A DNA stretch of 64,000 nt, taken from positions 8,009,501 to 8,073,500 of the forward strand of contig NZ_CP024985.1 of the NCBI RefSeq assembly GCF_002803845.1, read 5' to 3'. Origin of the DNA: Streptomyces lavendulae subsp. lavendulae (GTDB lineage Bacteria; Actinomycetota; Actinomycetes; Streptomycetales; Streptomycetaceae). This document shows positions 53,394 to 62,348 of this stretch, in pieces. How positions within the stretch are numbered: position 1 is the first letter of the stretch; the number at the start of each line of letters is the position of its first letter. Under the pieces are notes generated by a model. It saw nothing but the letters and a program-made list of their open reading frames with translations, had not been told where the DNA came from and made no database searches. A program made the position numbers and the translations under genes.

Positions 53394-54041
53394 TCAGGGC
53401 TTGTTGAGGTAGGTGAGGACGGCACGGACACGGCGGTTGGTGTCGTCGTCGTCCGTGACCCCGAGCTTGCCGAACAGGGAGGTCGTGTACTTGCTGATGG
53501 CGCCCTCGCTGAGGAAGAGGCGGCGCGCGATGGCGTGGTTGGACAGGCCTTCGGCCATCAGGCCCAGCACGGAGTACTCGCGTTCGGTGAGCCGTCCCAG
53601 CCCCCGGTCGGGGGCGCTGCCGGACAGCAGCTTCGCGATCACGGCCGGGTCCATGGCGGTGCCGCCCGCCGCCACGCGCTCCAGGGAGCCGATGAACTGG
53701 TCGGCGTCGAACACGCTCTCCTTGAGCAGGTATCCGACGCCGCCGGAGCCGTCGGCCAGCAGTTCGCGGGCGTACAGCTGCTCGACGTGCTGGGAGAGGA
53801 TCAGCACCGGCAGGCCGGGGACCTCGGCGCGGGCGGCGAGGGCCGCGCGCAGGCCCTCGTCCGACTGGGTCGGGGGCATGCGGACGTCGATGACGGACAC
53901 GTCCGGGCGGTGCGTCCGCAGGGCTTCGAGCGTCTCGGGCCCGGTGGCGGCCGTGGCCACCACCTCGTGCCCGAACGCCTCGATCAGGCGGACCATCCCT
54001 TCGCGCAGGAGGTACAGGTCTTCGGCTACGACTATTCGCAT
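53394..54041 (-). CDS. NarL/LuxR-type response regulator
   Basis: The 215-residue protein has a receiver domain (AEDLYLLREGMVRL, phospho-Asp in VSVIDVRMPPTQSD, Lys in YLLKESVFDAD) and a LuxR helix-turn-helix (LTEREYSVLGLMAEGLSNHA, SEGAISKYTTSLFGKLGV). Its start overlaps the kinase 3' end by 10 bp, so it forms a LiaSR/DesKR-like pair. The kinase diverges from a small membrane-protein gene, a likely target. Confidence 0.94.
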   Translation of the reverse strand: MRIVVAEDLYLLREGMVRLIEAFGHEVVATAATGPETLEALRTHRPDVSVIDVRMPPTQSDEGLRAALAARAEVPGLPVLILSQHVEQLYARELLADGSGGVGYLLKESVFDADQFIGSLERVAAGGTAMDPAVIAKLLSGSAPDRGLGRLTEREYSVLGLMAEGLSNHAIARRLFLSEGAISKYTTSLFGKLGVTDDDDTNRRVRAVLTYLNKP

Positions 54042-55285
54042 GGTACGGCCATCCTCACACGGGTCGGACCGCCCTGGGGACTGGTGATCGCGAGCGTGCC
54101 GTCGAAGACGGCCAGGCGGCGGCGCAGACCCGCGAGTCCGCCGCCGGGCCGTGCGTCGGCACCGCCCCGGCCGTCGTCCTCGACCTCCACGACGATGCCC
54201 GTGTCGTCCCGAACGAGGGAGACGTGCGCCCGGGCCGCCCCGGCGTGCTTGACCGCGTTGGTGAGGAGCTCGGCGACGCCGAAGTAGACGGCGGACTCGA
54301 TGGGCGGGTCCAGGCGCAGCGGGCCGCCCGCGCGGACGGCCACGTCGAGCGGGACGTCCAGCGCGAGCGCGCGCACCGCGTCGACGAGGCCGCGTTCGCT
54401 GAGGACGGGCGGACTGATGCCCCGGATCAGCTCCCGGAGTTCGGTCAGCGAGGCGGCGGCCCCGGCCCGCGCCTCCCGCATCAGCGCCTTGGCCTGCTCG
54501 GGGTCACGGTCCATCAGCCGCTCGGCGGTGGCCAGGCAGAGCCCGAGCGCGACGAGGCGGGCCTGGGCGCCGTCGTGGAGGTCCCGCTCGATGCGGCGGA
54601 TCTCGGCGGCCTGCGCGACGGTGGCGTCGGCGCGCTGGGAGGTCAGCTCGTCCACCCGCTCCGCCAGCGCCATCGCGGACGAGGGCCGCAGGAAGCGGAC
54701 GGCCACCCGGTGGAGGGACCGCCAGGCGTACGGGGCGCACCCGACCGCCAGCGCCAGGGCGCCCGCCGCGACGGGACGCGCGACGGTCCCGGGCCGGGCG
54801 AGCCCGACGACGGCGACGGCCAGCGCGGCCAACGGGAGGGCGGACAACACCCCGGCGGTGAACGGGGCGATGACGGCGAACCGCAGGTCACGCCAGGTGG
54901 CGGGATCGCTCCACCACAGCCGCATCCGCTGGTCCATGACGGCGTCCCGGCGGCTGCGCTCGTAACTGAAGCCGTTCCACCAGTACCCGGTGGACAACTG
55001 CATCACCGGCCCGGCCTCCCGGTACCCGGCCGGGATGTCGGTACCGGTCCACCGCGCGACCAGGGACCGGACGGTCCGGCAGACGGTCCGCGCCAGGGCG
55101 AGCGTGCCCGCGCACACGATCACGGCGGGCCCGATCCACGACCACGGGTGCTCCGCCCCGCACCACACCCCCAACCCCACGGCGGCGGCCCACACCACGG
55201 GCACCAGCATGCAGACGGCGGCGCCGACACACGCCCGTCCGAACCCCACCCCGGCCCGCACCCACCACGAACCCACCCGTCCCAC
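54032..55285 (-). CDS. NarX/LiaS-type sensor histidine kinase
   Basis: The 417-residue protein has four to five membrane spans in the N-terminal half (two near residues 20-65, two after residue 140). The HisKA_3 motif is RRIERDLHDGAQARLVALG with the phospho-His. The HATPase domain reads ELLTNAVKHAGAARAHV and VEVEDDGRGGADARPGGGLA. It has little extracytoplasmic sequence, so it is probably an intramembrane-sensing kinase of the LiaS/DesK kind responding to membrane stress. Coupled to the NarL regulator. Confidence 0.92.
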   Translation of the reverse strand: MGRVGSWWVRAGVGFGRACVGAAVCMLVPVVWAAAVGLGVWCGAEHPWSWIGPAVIVCAGTLALARTVCRTVRSLVARWTGTDIPAGYREAGPVMQLSTGYWWNGFSYERSRRDAVMDQRMRLWWSDPATWRDLRFAVIAPFTAGVLSALPLAALAVAVVGLARPGTVARPVAAGALALAVGCAPYAWRSLHRVAVRFLRPSSAMALAERVDELTSQRADATVAQAAEIRRIERDLHDGAQARLVALGLCLATAERLMDRDPEQAKALMREARAGAAASLTELRELIRGISPPVLSERGLVDAVRALALDVPLDVAVRAGGPLRLDPPIESAVYFGVAELLTNAVKHAGAARAHVSLVRDDTGIVVEVEDDGRGGADARPGGGLAGLRRRLAVFDGTLAITSPQGGPTRVRMAVPCE

Positions 55286-55361
55286 GATTCCCCCTCACTC
55301 TGTGTTCGACTCCCCTACTGTGCACCGCCCGGAGCCCCCGACGTCCCGGCCCGGCGGGGGA

Positions 55362-55377
55362 GTGGGGCTGGCCCCAC
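55362..55377. promoter_or_regulatory. Palindrome between kinase and small membrane gene
   Basis: GTGGGGCTGGCCCCAC is a perfect palindrome apart from its two central bases. A related half (TGGGGCCAG) follows at 55384. The divergent location makes it a candidate site for the NarL-type regulator. Confidence 0.45.
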
Positions 55378-55434
55378 CCCCCTGTGGGGCCAGGCCGATA
55401 CCGCCCCGTACGGCTGCTCCGTAGCGTCGTGACC

Positions 55435-55917
55435 ATGGAGACCAACGCGAACACCACGCCCACCGACGCGAACACCACGACCACCGACCCGGCCCTCCTC
55501 GCCACCCCGGCCCTCCTCGCCACCCCGGCCGCCCTGGCCGCCTTCGGCAGGACCCGGGCCGCCGTCAAGATCTACGGCGCGCTCACCGCCGCCGCCCTCC
55601 TCGCGGTCATCGCCGTCGCGAGCACAGGCCACATGGTGAACCCGTTCATGTGGATCCGCGCGATCCTGCTCCCCCTCATCGCGGTACTGCTCCACCGCCT
55701 GGCCCTCTCCGCCTCCCAGGGCTCCCGACGCGCCTTCGAGCGCCTGCGGGGGATCTCGGCCGTCTTCCCGGTCGCGATCGTCGGCGTCGACCTGATCCCG
55801 GGCGTCTGCCCGTGGTGGTACGCGGCGGTGCAGGCGCTCTGCGTACTGCCGGTCATCGGCATCGCCCTGACGACGCGCGGTACGACCCTGCGGGCGGCGT
55901 TCCCGAAAACGCGCTGA
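55435..55917 (+). CDS. Small integral membrane protein
   Basis: The 160-residue protein starts with a Thr/Asn/Asp-rich segment (METNANTTPTDANTTTTD) and tandem ALLATPALLATPA, then four spans (IYGALTAAALLAVIAVAS, FMWIRAILLPLIAVLLHRLA and two more). It diverges from the kinase/regulator operon and is the obvious candidate target of that system. No enzymatic motif is present. Confidence 0.78.
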   Translation: METNANTTPTDANTTTTDPALLATPALLATPAALAAFGRTRAAVKIYGALTAAALLAVIAVASTGHMVNPFMWIRAILLPLIAVLLHRLALSASQGSRRAFERLRGISAVFPVAIVGVDLIPGVCPWWYAAVQALCVLPVIGIALTTRGTTLRAAFPKTR

Positions 55918-55925
55918 GCCGTGAA

Positions 55926-55950
55926 AAAGGTGACGTGTTCTGTCACCTTT
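55926..55950. promoter_or_regulatory. Perfect 9-bp-arm operator upstream of the SDR
   Basis: AAAGGTGAC-GTGTTCT-GTCACCTTT is a perfect inverted repeat (25 bp in all) ending 18 bp before ATG 55969. This is a strong operator candidate, probably for repression. The protein that binds it is unknown; the convergent WYL regulator is one possibility. Confidence 0.7.
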
Positions 55951-55968
55951 GGCGTGGACGATGGTGAC

Positions 55969-56943
55969 ATGGACAAGGACACCGACACCCAGCACCCCGA
56001 TGCCCGCCACCCCGACCACAAGCCCCCGCTCGCCGGCCGGATCGCCCTCGTCGCCGGGGCCACCCGCGGCGCCGGACGCGCCCTCGCCGTCGAACTCGGC
56101 CGCGCGGGCGCCACGGTCTACGTCACCGGCCGCACCACCCGCGAGCACGTCAGCGAGGTCGGCCGGGCCACGGAGACCATCGAGGAGACCGCGGAGCTCG
56201 TCACCGCGGCCGGCGGCACCGGCATCGCGGTGCCCACCGATCACCTCGACGAGGATCAGGTACGGACCCTCGTCGGCCGGATCGACCGTGACCAGGGGAG
56301 ACTCGACATCCTGGTCAACGACCTCTGGGGCGGCGAGCGCCTGACCGCCGATTCCGTCTTCGGCAAGAAGAGCTGGGAGACGCCCCTCGCCGACGGACTG
56401 CGCATCCTGGAACTCGGGGTCCGCTCGCACGTGATCACCGCAGCGCTCGCCCTTCCGCTCCTGGTCCGCTCGGACGCGCCGCTGCACGTGGAGGTCACCG
56501 ACGGAACGGCACGCTCCAACCGCCGCTACCGCGAGAACCTCTACTACGACCTCGCGAAGAACGCGCCGATCCGGATCGCCTTCGGGCTCGGCGAGGAGCT
56601 GGCGGAGTACGGGGGCACGGCGGTCGCCGTCACGCCGGGCTTCCTGCGCTCGGAACAGATGCTCACCTACTTCGGGGTGACGGAGGAGAACTGGCGCGAC
56701 GCCGTCGCGCGGGAACCGCACTTCGCCATCGCCGAGTCGCCGTACTACCTCGCCCGCGGCCTCGCCGCCCTCGCCGCCGACCCGGACCGGGCGGCCCGCT
56801 GGAACGGCAGGTCCGCCTCCAGCGCGGACCTCGCCCAGGCCTACGGCGTACGGGACGTGGACGGCAGCCGGCCGGACGCCTGGGCCTACTTCGAGGACGT
56901 CGTGTACGGCGGCAAGGACGCTTCGCCGGACGACTACCGCTGA
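55969..56943 (+). CDS. SDR family oxidoreductase
   Basis: The 324-residue protein has an acidic/His-rich start (MDKDTDTQHPDARHPD) and the cofactor motif VAGATRGAGRALAVEL. The NNAG position reads VNDLWGG, an unusual but known variant, and catalytic YxxxK is YDLAK. It is a longer, divergent SDR like those annotated SDR family NAD(P)-dependent with a WYL neighbour. The start ATG 55969 follows the operator. The 3' end overlaps the convergent WYL gene by 10 bp. Confidence 0.88.
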   Translation: MDKDTDTQHPDARHPDHKPPLAGRIALVAGATRGAGRALAVELGRAGATVYVTGRTTREHVSEVGRATETIEETAELVTAAGGTGIAVPTDHLDEDQVRTLVGRIDRDQGRLDILVNDLWGGERLTADSVFGKKSWETPLADGLRILELGVRSHVITAALALPLLVRSDAPLHVEVTDGTARSNRRYRENLYYDLAKNAPIRIAFGLGEELAEYGGTAVAVTPGFLRSEQMLTYFGVTEENWRDAVAREPHFAIAESPYYLARGLAALAADPDRAARWNGRSASSADLAQAYGVRDVDGSRPDAWAYFEDVVYGGKDASPDDYR

Positions 56944-57968
56944 TCCTCCGGCTCCGCGCCGTACAGGGCGGCGAGGGCCTGCGCGTGCTCCCGGAAGCGT
57001 GAGCGCAGGCCCTGCGGGGCCAGCACCTCCACCTCGGCGCCGAGACCGGTCAGCTGGGCGAAGGCGACCTCGTCCGACTCCACCGGCAGGTCGAGCGTGA
57101 CCCGCCCGGCGGCGTCCGGCGCCGACGCGGACGCCATCGCCCGGTCCACGCCCGCCGGATCCGCCACGGCGGGCAGGCGGCCCAGACCCCGCTCCGTCAG
57201 ACGCACGGTGACGGTCGCGCGCAGCAGCGCCCGGGCGAACCCGGCGGCGTGGTCCCGCCAGTGCGCGGCCAGGTCGAAGGACGGTTCGCGGACGAACGGT
57301 TCACCGGCGCCGGGAGCCGGGGACAGCGCGGTGATCCGGTCGACGCGGTAGGTGCGCCAGGCGCCGTCCCGGCCCGGCCCCTCACCCGGGACACGGCCGA
57401 CGACGTACCACACCCCCGCCTTCAGGACGAGCCCGTACGGTTCCAACAGGCGGGTCACCCCGCGGGGCGCCGCGCCGTCCCGGCCGGGCCGTGCGTACCC
57501 CAGCCCGACCGTGAGGTCGGACCACACGGCGCGCGCCAGTTCCGGCAGCAGCTCCGGTGCCGACGGCTCGCGGAACCAGGCCGGGGCGTCGAGGTGGAAG
57601 CGGCGCACCGACGACTCGGCCGCCGCCCGCAGCGACGGGAGCAACGTGGCCGACAGCTTCAGCCGGGCCGTGTCCGCCGGGCCCGACAGCCCGAGATCGC
57701 GCAGGGCCGTGGGCAGACCGGAGAGGTAGAGCGTCTCCGCCTCGGTGGGATGCAGCGTGGTCAGCCGCGTCCGGTGGCCCGGCGCCAGCCGGTAGCCGCC
57801 CGTACGACCGCGCTCCGACCGGACGGGCACGCCCGCCTCCTGCAGGGCCTGCGCGTCGCGGATCACCGTCCGCTCGGAGACGCCCAGCTCCCGGGCGAGG
57901 GCCGCGGCGGTCAGGCCGGGGGTCGACTGGACGAGGAGGGCCATACGGATCAGGCGGGCAGCACGCAT
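56934..57968 (-). CDS. WYL-domain transcriptional regulator (YafY/DeoR type)
   Basis: The 344-residue protein starts with an HTH_11 winged helix (MRAARLIRMALLVQSTPG, LAREL GVSERTVIRD pattern) and a WYL domain (YGLVLKAGVWYVVGRV, RTYRVDRITAL), ending in a WCX C-terminal extension (VEVLAPQGLRSRF). WYL regulators respond to nucleotides or DNA-damage-like signals, and many control a single neighbour. It is convergent with the SDR gene, overlapping it by 10 bp, which suggests linked regulation. Confidence 0.9.
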   Translation of the reverse strand: MRAARLIRMALLVQSTPGLTAAALARELGVSERTVIRDAQALQEAGVPVRSERGRTGGYRLAPGHRTRLTTLHPTEAETLYLSGLPTALRDLGLSGPADTARLKLSATLLPSLRAAAESSVRRFHLDAPAWFREPSAPELLPELARAVWSDLTVGLGYARPGRDGAAPRGVTRLLEPYGLVLKAGVWYVVGRVPGEGPGRDGAWRTYRVDRITALSPAPGAGEPFVREPSFDLAAHWRDHAAGFARALLRATVTVRLTERGLGRLPAVADPAGVDRAMASASAPDAAGRVTLDLPVESDEVAFAQLTGLGAEVEVLAPQGLRSRFREHAQALAALYGAEPEDQR

Positions 57969-58012
57969 GACCAAAGGATCGCGGACCGGGCGCCCCGGCA
58001 CCCACCGGGTGG

Positions 58013-58396
58013 ATGCGGACCGACCCTGTCTGCAAGGGGGTGCCCTCTGGGTCGGCCGGCGCACCCCGGTCCCGGAACAGGGCGGAGGGTGCCACGGGGA
58101 GAGGCGCGATCATCCTGTCCCAGGACATCCAGCTGCTGGAGCGGGCCCTGGCCCACACCGGGCACACGACCACCTCGGCGGACGCCGGCCCGGCGAGGTC
58201 TTGGGACCTCGCCACCGCCACAGGCCAGGACCGCACCGGCGCCCCCCACGCCGTCGAGGCCGTGCTGCACACCCGGTACGGCAACTACCCCGACGCCGTA
58301 CTGCCCGGGACCGGCATGTTCGGCCCGGCCAGGAGCGTCCCGGCAGACGCCCCCGCCTCCGATCGGCTCGCCGCCTGCTTCGGCCGCACCGTCTGA
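58013..58396 (+). CDS. Hypothetical small protein
   Basis: The 127-residue frame from ATG 58013 has plausible residues from residue 30 on (AIILSQDIQLLERALAHTGH, YGNYPDAVLPGTGMFGP) and typical codon bias. The first 30 residues look less convincing and a start near 58100 is possible. No motif or membrane segment is seen. It is weakly supported and could be a real small protein or a remnant. Confidence 0.4.
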   Translation: MRTDPVCKGVPSGSAGAPRSRNRAEGATGRGAIILSQDIQLLERALAHTGHTTTSADAGPARSWDLATATGQDRTGAPHAVEAVLHTRYGNYPDAVLPGTGMFGPARSVPADAPASDRLAACFGRTV

Positions 58397-58533
58397 CCGG
58401 GGTACGGACTCCTGAACCCGGCGAGTGGCCTCACTCGGTGGTGTGAACCGTCCCCGCGCATGCCCGTGGTACCCGTGGCGGCTCTCGAAACCGCGGAATC
58501 CGGGGTGGTGCGTCAGACCTAGACTCCACGCCC

Positions 58534-59325
58534 ATGTCGCTATGGCTGCTCAACCACTTCAGCACCGTCACGCTGTCCGTCGTCGCCGTCGGGGGAACCG
58601 TCCTGCTGGCGGTGGCCGGCAGCGTGCTGCTGCGCCGCAGGCACCCGACACTGGCCCAGGGAGAGCACAACGACATGGTCGGCGTGACGCTGGGGATGTT
58701 CGGCGCCATCTACGGGATCATCCTCGCGTTCGTGATCGTCACCCTGTGGACGCAGTTGGAGGACACCCAGACCATCGTCGCCTCCGAGGCCACCAACGCG
58801 GCGCTCATCACCCGGGACGCCGGCGCGTTCCCGCAACCGGTGCGCGCCCGACTCGACGCGGCCGTGAGCGGCTACGTCCACGCCGTCGTCGAGGACCAGT
58901 GGCCCCGGATGCGCGCGGGGAACCCCAGCTACGGGGCCACGGAATCCCATCTCCAGGACGCGTTCCGAGCCCTCCAGACGTACGACCCGCACGGCCAGGC
59001 GGAGCAGGTCTTCTACGAGCAGGCCGTCGACCACCTCAACGACATCGCCTCCCAACGCCGTGCCCGCCTCACCATGGCGCGCCGGGAACTGCCCCCGCTG
59101 CTCCAGGCCCTGGCCTTCGGCGGTGCACTGGTCCTGATCCCGCTCACGTTCCTCTACGGTCTGCGCAAGCTGCGGGTCCAGGTCCTGTTCGTCGCCTCCG
59201 TCGCCGGACTCGTCGGCTTCAGCCTGCTGCTGGTCTTCGTCCTGGACCGCCCCTTCTCCGGGGACCTCAGCGTCAGCCCCGCCCCGTACCGCGAAGGAGC
59301 ACTCGCCCAGTACTGGAACCACTGA
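58534..59325 (+). CDS. DUF4239 membrane protein
   Basis: The 263-residue protein has two N-terminal spans (LSVVAVGGTVLLAVAGSVLL; LGMFGAIYGIILAFVIVTLW), a large soluble helical loop (YVHAVVEDQWPRMRAG) and two C-terminal spans (ALAFGGALVLIPLTFLYGL, VASVAGLVGFSLLLVFVLDR). This is the DUF4239 layout. The function is unknown. It is followed by a GAP-family membrane protein. Confidence 0.88.
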   Translation: MSLWLLNHFSTVTLSVVAVGGTVLLAVAGSVLLRRRHPTLAQGEHNDMVGVTLGMFGAIYGIILAFVIVTLWTQLEDTQTIVASEATNAALITRDAGAFPQPVRARLDAAVSGYVHAVVEDQWPRMRAGNPSYGATESHLQDAFRALQTYDPHGQAEQVFYEQAVDHLNDIASQRRARLTMARRELPPLLQALAFGGALVLIPLTFLYGLRKLRVQVLFVASVAGLVGFSLLLVFVLDRPFSGDLSVSPAPYREGALAQYWNH

Positions 59326-59494
59326 AGGAGCGGCCCGAGGCCACCGGGGACACCGGCGTGGCTCGCTTGACCCGTCGGGTCGGGGACTGCAAAGTCGGAC
59401 GGGCACCGAGCGGGTGCCGGCACCCCCGCCCACCGGGCACGCGTGCACCTCGCCCGCCCGGGAGACCGGGCGGCCCTGACCTCCGGGAGCGGTC

Positions 59495-60145
59495 GTGCCG
59501 ATGGTCGTCGACCTGATCGTGATCGCCACGGCCATCACCCTCGGCCCCCTGCACAACAGCGGCTTCATCCTGCTGCTCGCGTCGCGCCGGGGTGTCCGCA
59601 AGGGCCTCGTCTTCCTGCTGTCCTGGCTGGCCAACCTTGTGGCCGTCGTCGCCTGCGTCGTGCTCCTGACCGGCGGGACGCCGCCCCTCCACCACAGCAC
59701 GCCGTCGACCGCCGCGGTCGCCGGCAAGCTGGCGATCGGCGTCGGCCTGGTGCTGTTCGGCGGCTACCGGCTCCGGCGGCCGCCCCGCCCGCACCGGCCA
59801 CCGAGCTGGACCGCCCGCGTGGACAACGCCTCGCTGGGCACCGCCGCCGCACTCGCCTGGCTGCTCCAGCCGTGGGCCCTGGTCGGCGCCGGCGCGGCCA
59901 CGGTCGTCGACGCCGACCTCTCCTCCCTCTCCGACTGGCTCGCCCTGACCGGCTACTGCCTGCTGGCCACCCTCAGCCTGCTGGTCATGGAGCTCTACAC
60001 CGTCTGGGCGCCGGGCGTCGCCCAGGCCCGGCTGCACGCCCTGCGGACCTGGCTTGAGCACCACCAGGACCAGCTGATCGTCACCATCGCCCTGCTGGCC
60101 GGAATCTGGCTGACCGCCAGCAGCATCTTCACACTGGTCTCCTGA
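59495..60145 (+). CDS. GAP-family membrane protein (glycopeptidolipid/sulfolipid addressing)
   Basis: The protein is about 216 residues with six spans. It opens with VIATAITLGPLHNSGFILLL and RGVRKGLVFLLSWLANLVAV, the N-terminal signature of GAP/Sap proteins, which mycobacteria use to move glycopeptidolipids to the cell surface. In Streptomyces the lipid cargo is unknown. The GTG at 59495 and the in-frame ATG 59501 are both acceptable starts. Confidence 0.85.
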   Translation: MPMVVDLIVIATAITLGPLHNSGFILLLASRRGVRKGLVFLLSWLANLVAVVACVVLLTGGTPPLHHSTPSTAAVAGKLAIGVGLVLFGGYRLRRPPRPHRPPSWTARVDNASLGTAAALAWLLQPWALVGAGAATVVDADLSSLSDWLALTGYCLLATLSLLVMELYTVWAPGVAQARLHALRTWLEHHQDQLIVTIALLAGIWLTASSIFTLVS

Positions 60146-60184
60146 CGACCCACCGGTGCCGCCCCCTTCCCCACCACCCCCGCG

Positions 60185-60216
60185 GTTGACCCTCCCCCTA
60201 CGTCAGGCTTCAGGCT
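60185..60216 (+). promoter_or_regulatory. MerR-type promoter
   Basis: TTGACC (60185-60190) and a -10-like CAGGCT (60211-60216) are spaced 20 bp apart, longer than the usual 17, with a TGAC-N11-GTCA dyad between. Long spacing with a dyad is typical for promoters twisted by a MerR protein, and the next gene is a MerR regulator. Confidence 0.45.
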
Positions 60217-60240
60217 GTGAGCCAACGAAAGGGCAGGTCC

Positions 60241-61116
60241 ATGAGCTACACCGTCGGTCAGGTCTCGGCCTTCGCCGGGGTCACCGTACGCACGCTGCAC
60301 CACTACGACCGGACGGGACTCCTCTCGCCCGGCGACCGCAGCCGGACCGGGTACCGCCGCTACGACGACGCCGACCTTGCGCGGCTCCAGCAGATCCTCT
60401 TCTACCGCGAACTGGGCTTCGCCCTCGACGAGATCGCCGAGATCCTCGCCGACCCGCAGGCGAACGCACTGGACCACCTGCGGACGCGGCAGCGGCGGCT
60501 GGCCGAGGAGATCGCCCGCCTCCAGCGGCTCGCCGAGGTGGCCGAGCGGGCGGTCGAGGTCCAGCAGACCGGGGTGTCCCTGACGCCCGAGGAACGCTTC
60601 GAGGTCTTCGGCGAGATCGCCTTCGACCTCAGCTACGCCACCGAAGCACAGTTGAAGTGGAGCCACTCCGACGGGCACCGGGAGGCGATGGCCCGTGCGG
60701 CGGCCCACACCAAGGAGGACTGGCGCCGGCTGATGGGCGAGGCGGCCGACTGGCGTGCGGAGCTGCTCGCCGCCTTCGACGACGGCGAACCGGCCGACGG
60801 CGAACGGGCGATGGACATCGCCGAGGCGCACCGGCTCCACGTGAGCCGCTGGTTCACGCCGTGCCCGCCGGACATGCACCGGCGCATCGCCGACGACTTC
60901 GCCGCCGACCCGCGCGCCTTCGCCCTCGTCGTGCCGCCCTCGCAGCAGCGACCGGGTCTGGCCGGCCACCTGCACGAGGCGGTCCACGCGAACGCCTCGC
61001 GCCGCGCCGGTGGCCGGCCCCGGCCCTTGCCCCAGCCCCTGCCCCTTTCGAACGACACCCCACACATGAGGAAGACCCATGAGGATCCTGATAGCCACGG
61101 CCGGCTCGCGCGGTGA
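60241..61116 (+). CDS. MerR-family regulator with TipAS-like domain
   Basis: The 291-residue protein starts with MerR HTH: YTVGQVSAFAGVTVRTLHHY and a long dimerisation helix (HLRTRQRRLAEEIARLQRLA). The C-terminal domain resembles TipAS (DGHREAMARAAAHTKEDW, VSRWFTPCPPDMHRRIADDF), a drug-binding antibiotic-sensing domain. The last 35 residues are Pro/Arg-rich and overlap the start of the glycosyltransferase gene by 38 bp in another frame. It probably autoregulates and drives the linked glycosyltransferase. Confidence 0.9.
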   Translation: MSYTVGQVSAFAGVTVRTLHHYDRTGLLSPGDRSRTGYRRYDDADLARLQQILFYRELGFALDEIAEILADPQANALDHLRTRQRRLAEEIARLQRLAEVAERAVEVQQTGVSLTPEERFEVFGEIAFDLSYATEAQLKWSHSDGHREAMARAAAHTKEDWRRLMGEAADWRAELLAAFDDGEPADGERAMDIAEAHRLHVSRWFTPCPPDMHRRIADDFAADPRAFALVVPPSQQRPGLAGHLHEAVHANASRRAGGRPRPLPQPLPLSNDTPHMRKTHEDPDSHGRLAR

Positions 61117-62290
61117 CGTCGCCCCCTACACCGGCCTCGGCGTCGCACTGAGCCGTGCCGGACACGAGGTCGCGCTGGCCGCCACGGGGACCTTCGAGCC
61201 CCTGGCCACGGAAGCCGGACTGGAGTTCCGGCCCCTGCCCGCGGACCACCGGGCGCACGGGAGCGCCCGCGGCAAGCGCGAACTGCTACGGGCGGCCGCC
61301 GCGTTCGTCACCGACCTGGGGGAGGGGTTCGCCGGTGCGGTGGACCGGGGCACCGACGTGCTCCTGCTGTCGGCCACCACCGCGCCGCTCGGCTGGCACG
61401 TCGCGGAGGCCGCCGGGACGCCGAGCATGGGCGTGTACCTCCAGCCCACCACCCCGACGGGCGACTTCCCCCCGACCGTGACGGGAACCCGCTCGCTGGG
61501 CCGGCTCGGCAACCGCGCGGCCGGGCGGTTCGCCCTGCACATGGCCGACCGGGTCTTCGAACCGGCCGTGGCAAGGCTGCGAGCCCGCCTGGACCTGCCG
61601 CCGCTGACCGCCGCACGCATGCGCCGACGCCAGGCACAGGCCAGGTGGCCCGTTCTGCACGGCTTCAGTACGGCACTGCTGCCACGCCCCTCCGACTGGG
61701 CGGCCGGCCTGGCGGTGACCGGTCCCTGGTGGCCGTACGTCGGCGCGGACCGGCGGCTGCCCGCGGAACTGGAGGACTTCCTGGCGGCGGGACCGCCGCC
61801 GGTGCTCGTCGGCTTCGGCAGCATGGCCGCGGGGGAGGGCGAACGGCTCGGCGAGATCGCCGTACGCGCACTGCGGCGCGCGGGGCTGCGCGGCGTACTC
61901 CAGTCGGGCAGTGCCGGGCTCGCCGCCGACGCGGACGACGTCCTGACGGTCGGCGACCTCCCGCACGCCCTGCTGTTCCCCAGGCTGGCGGCCGTCGTTC
62001 ACCACGCCGGAGCCGGTACGGCGGCGGCGGCGCTGCGCGCCGGGGTGCCGTCGGTCACGGTGCCGGTGACCGCGGACCAGCCGTTCTGGGCCGGACGGCT
62101 CGCGGCGGTGGGCGCCGCCCCGGTCCCGATACCGTTCCGCTCCCTGACCGCCGAGGGCCTCGGCGACGCGCTCGCGAAGGTGGTCCGGGAGCCTTCGTAC
62201 GCGGCCGCCGCCGCAGCCGCGGCGCGCCACATCGCGGTGGAGGACGGCGAGGCCGCCCTGGTGTCGGCCGTGGGACGGCTGATCGGGTGA
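61079..62290 (+). CDS. MGT-like glycosyltransferase (GT1, macrolide/antibiotic type)
   Basis: The 403-residue GT-B protein begins MRILIATAGSRGDVAPYTGL, the classical opening of ErmB/OleD-type transferases. The N-terminal half is acceptor-binding. The C-terminal half has the sugar-nucleotide signature in VGDLPHALLFPRLAAVVHHA and GTAAAALRAGVPSVTVPVTA with DQPFWAGRLA, as in UDP-sugar-dependent macrolide glycosyltransferases. With a TipAS-like sensor in front, an antibiotic-inactivating (self-resistance) function is a reasonable guess. Confidence 0.9.
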   Translation: MRILIATAGSRGDVAPYTGLGVALSRAGHEVALAATGTFEPLATEAGLEFRPLPADHRAHGSARGKRELLRAAAAFVTDLGEGFAGAVDRGTDVLLLSATTAPLGWHVAEAAGTPSMGVYLQPTTPTGDFPPTVTGTRSLGRLGNRAAGRFALHMADRVFEPAVARLRARLDLPPLTAARMRRRQAQARWPVLHGFSTALLPRPSDWAAGLAVTGPWWPYVGADRRLPAELEDFLAAGPPPVLVGFGSMAAGEGERLGEIAVRALRRAGLRGVLQSGSAGLAADADDVLTVGDLPHALLFPRLAAVVHHAGAGTAAAALRAGVPSVTVPVTADQPFWAGRLAAVGAAPVPIPFRSLTAEGLGDALAKVVREPSYAAAAAAAARHIAVEDGEAALVSAVGRLIG

Positions 62291-62348
62291 TCCGGACCGG
62301 CGCCCCTCACCCGTCCGCGGGGCGGCGCCGGACACGGGAGCCCGTCGG

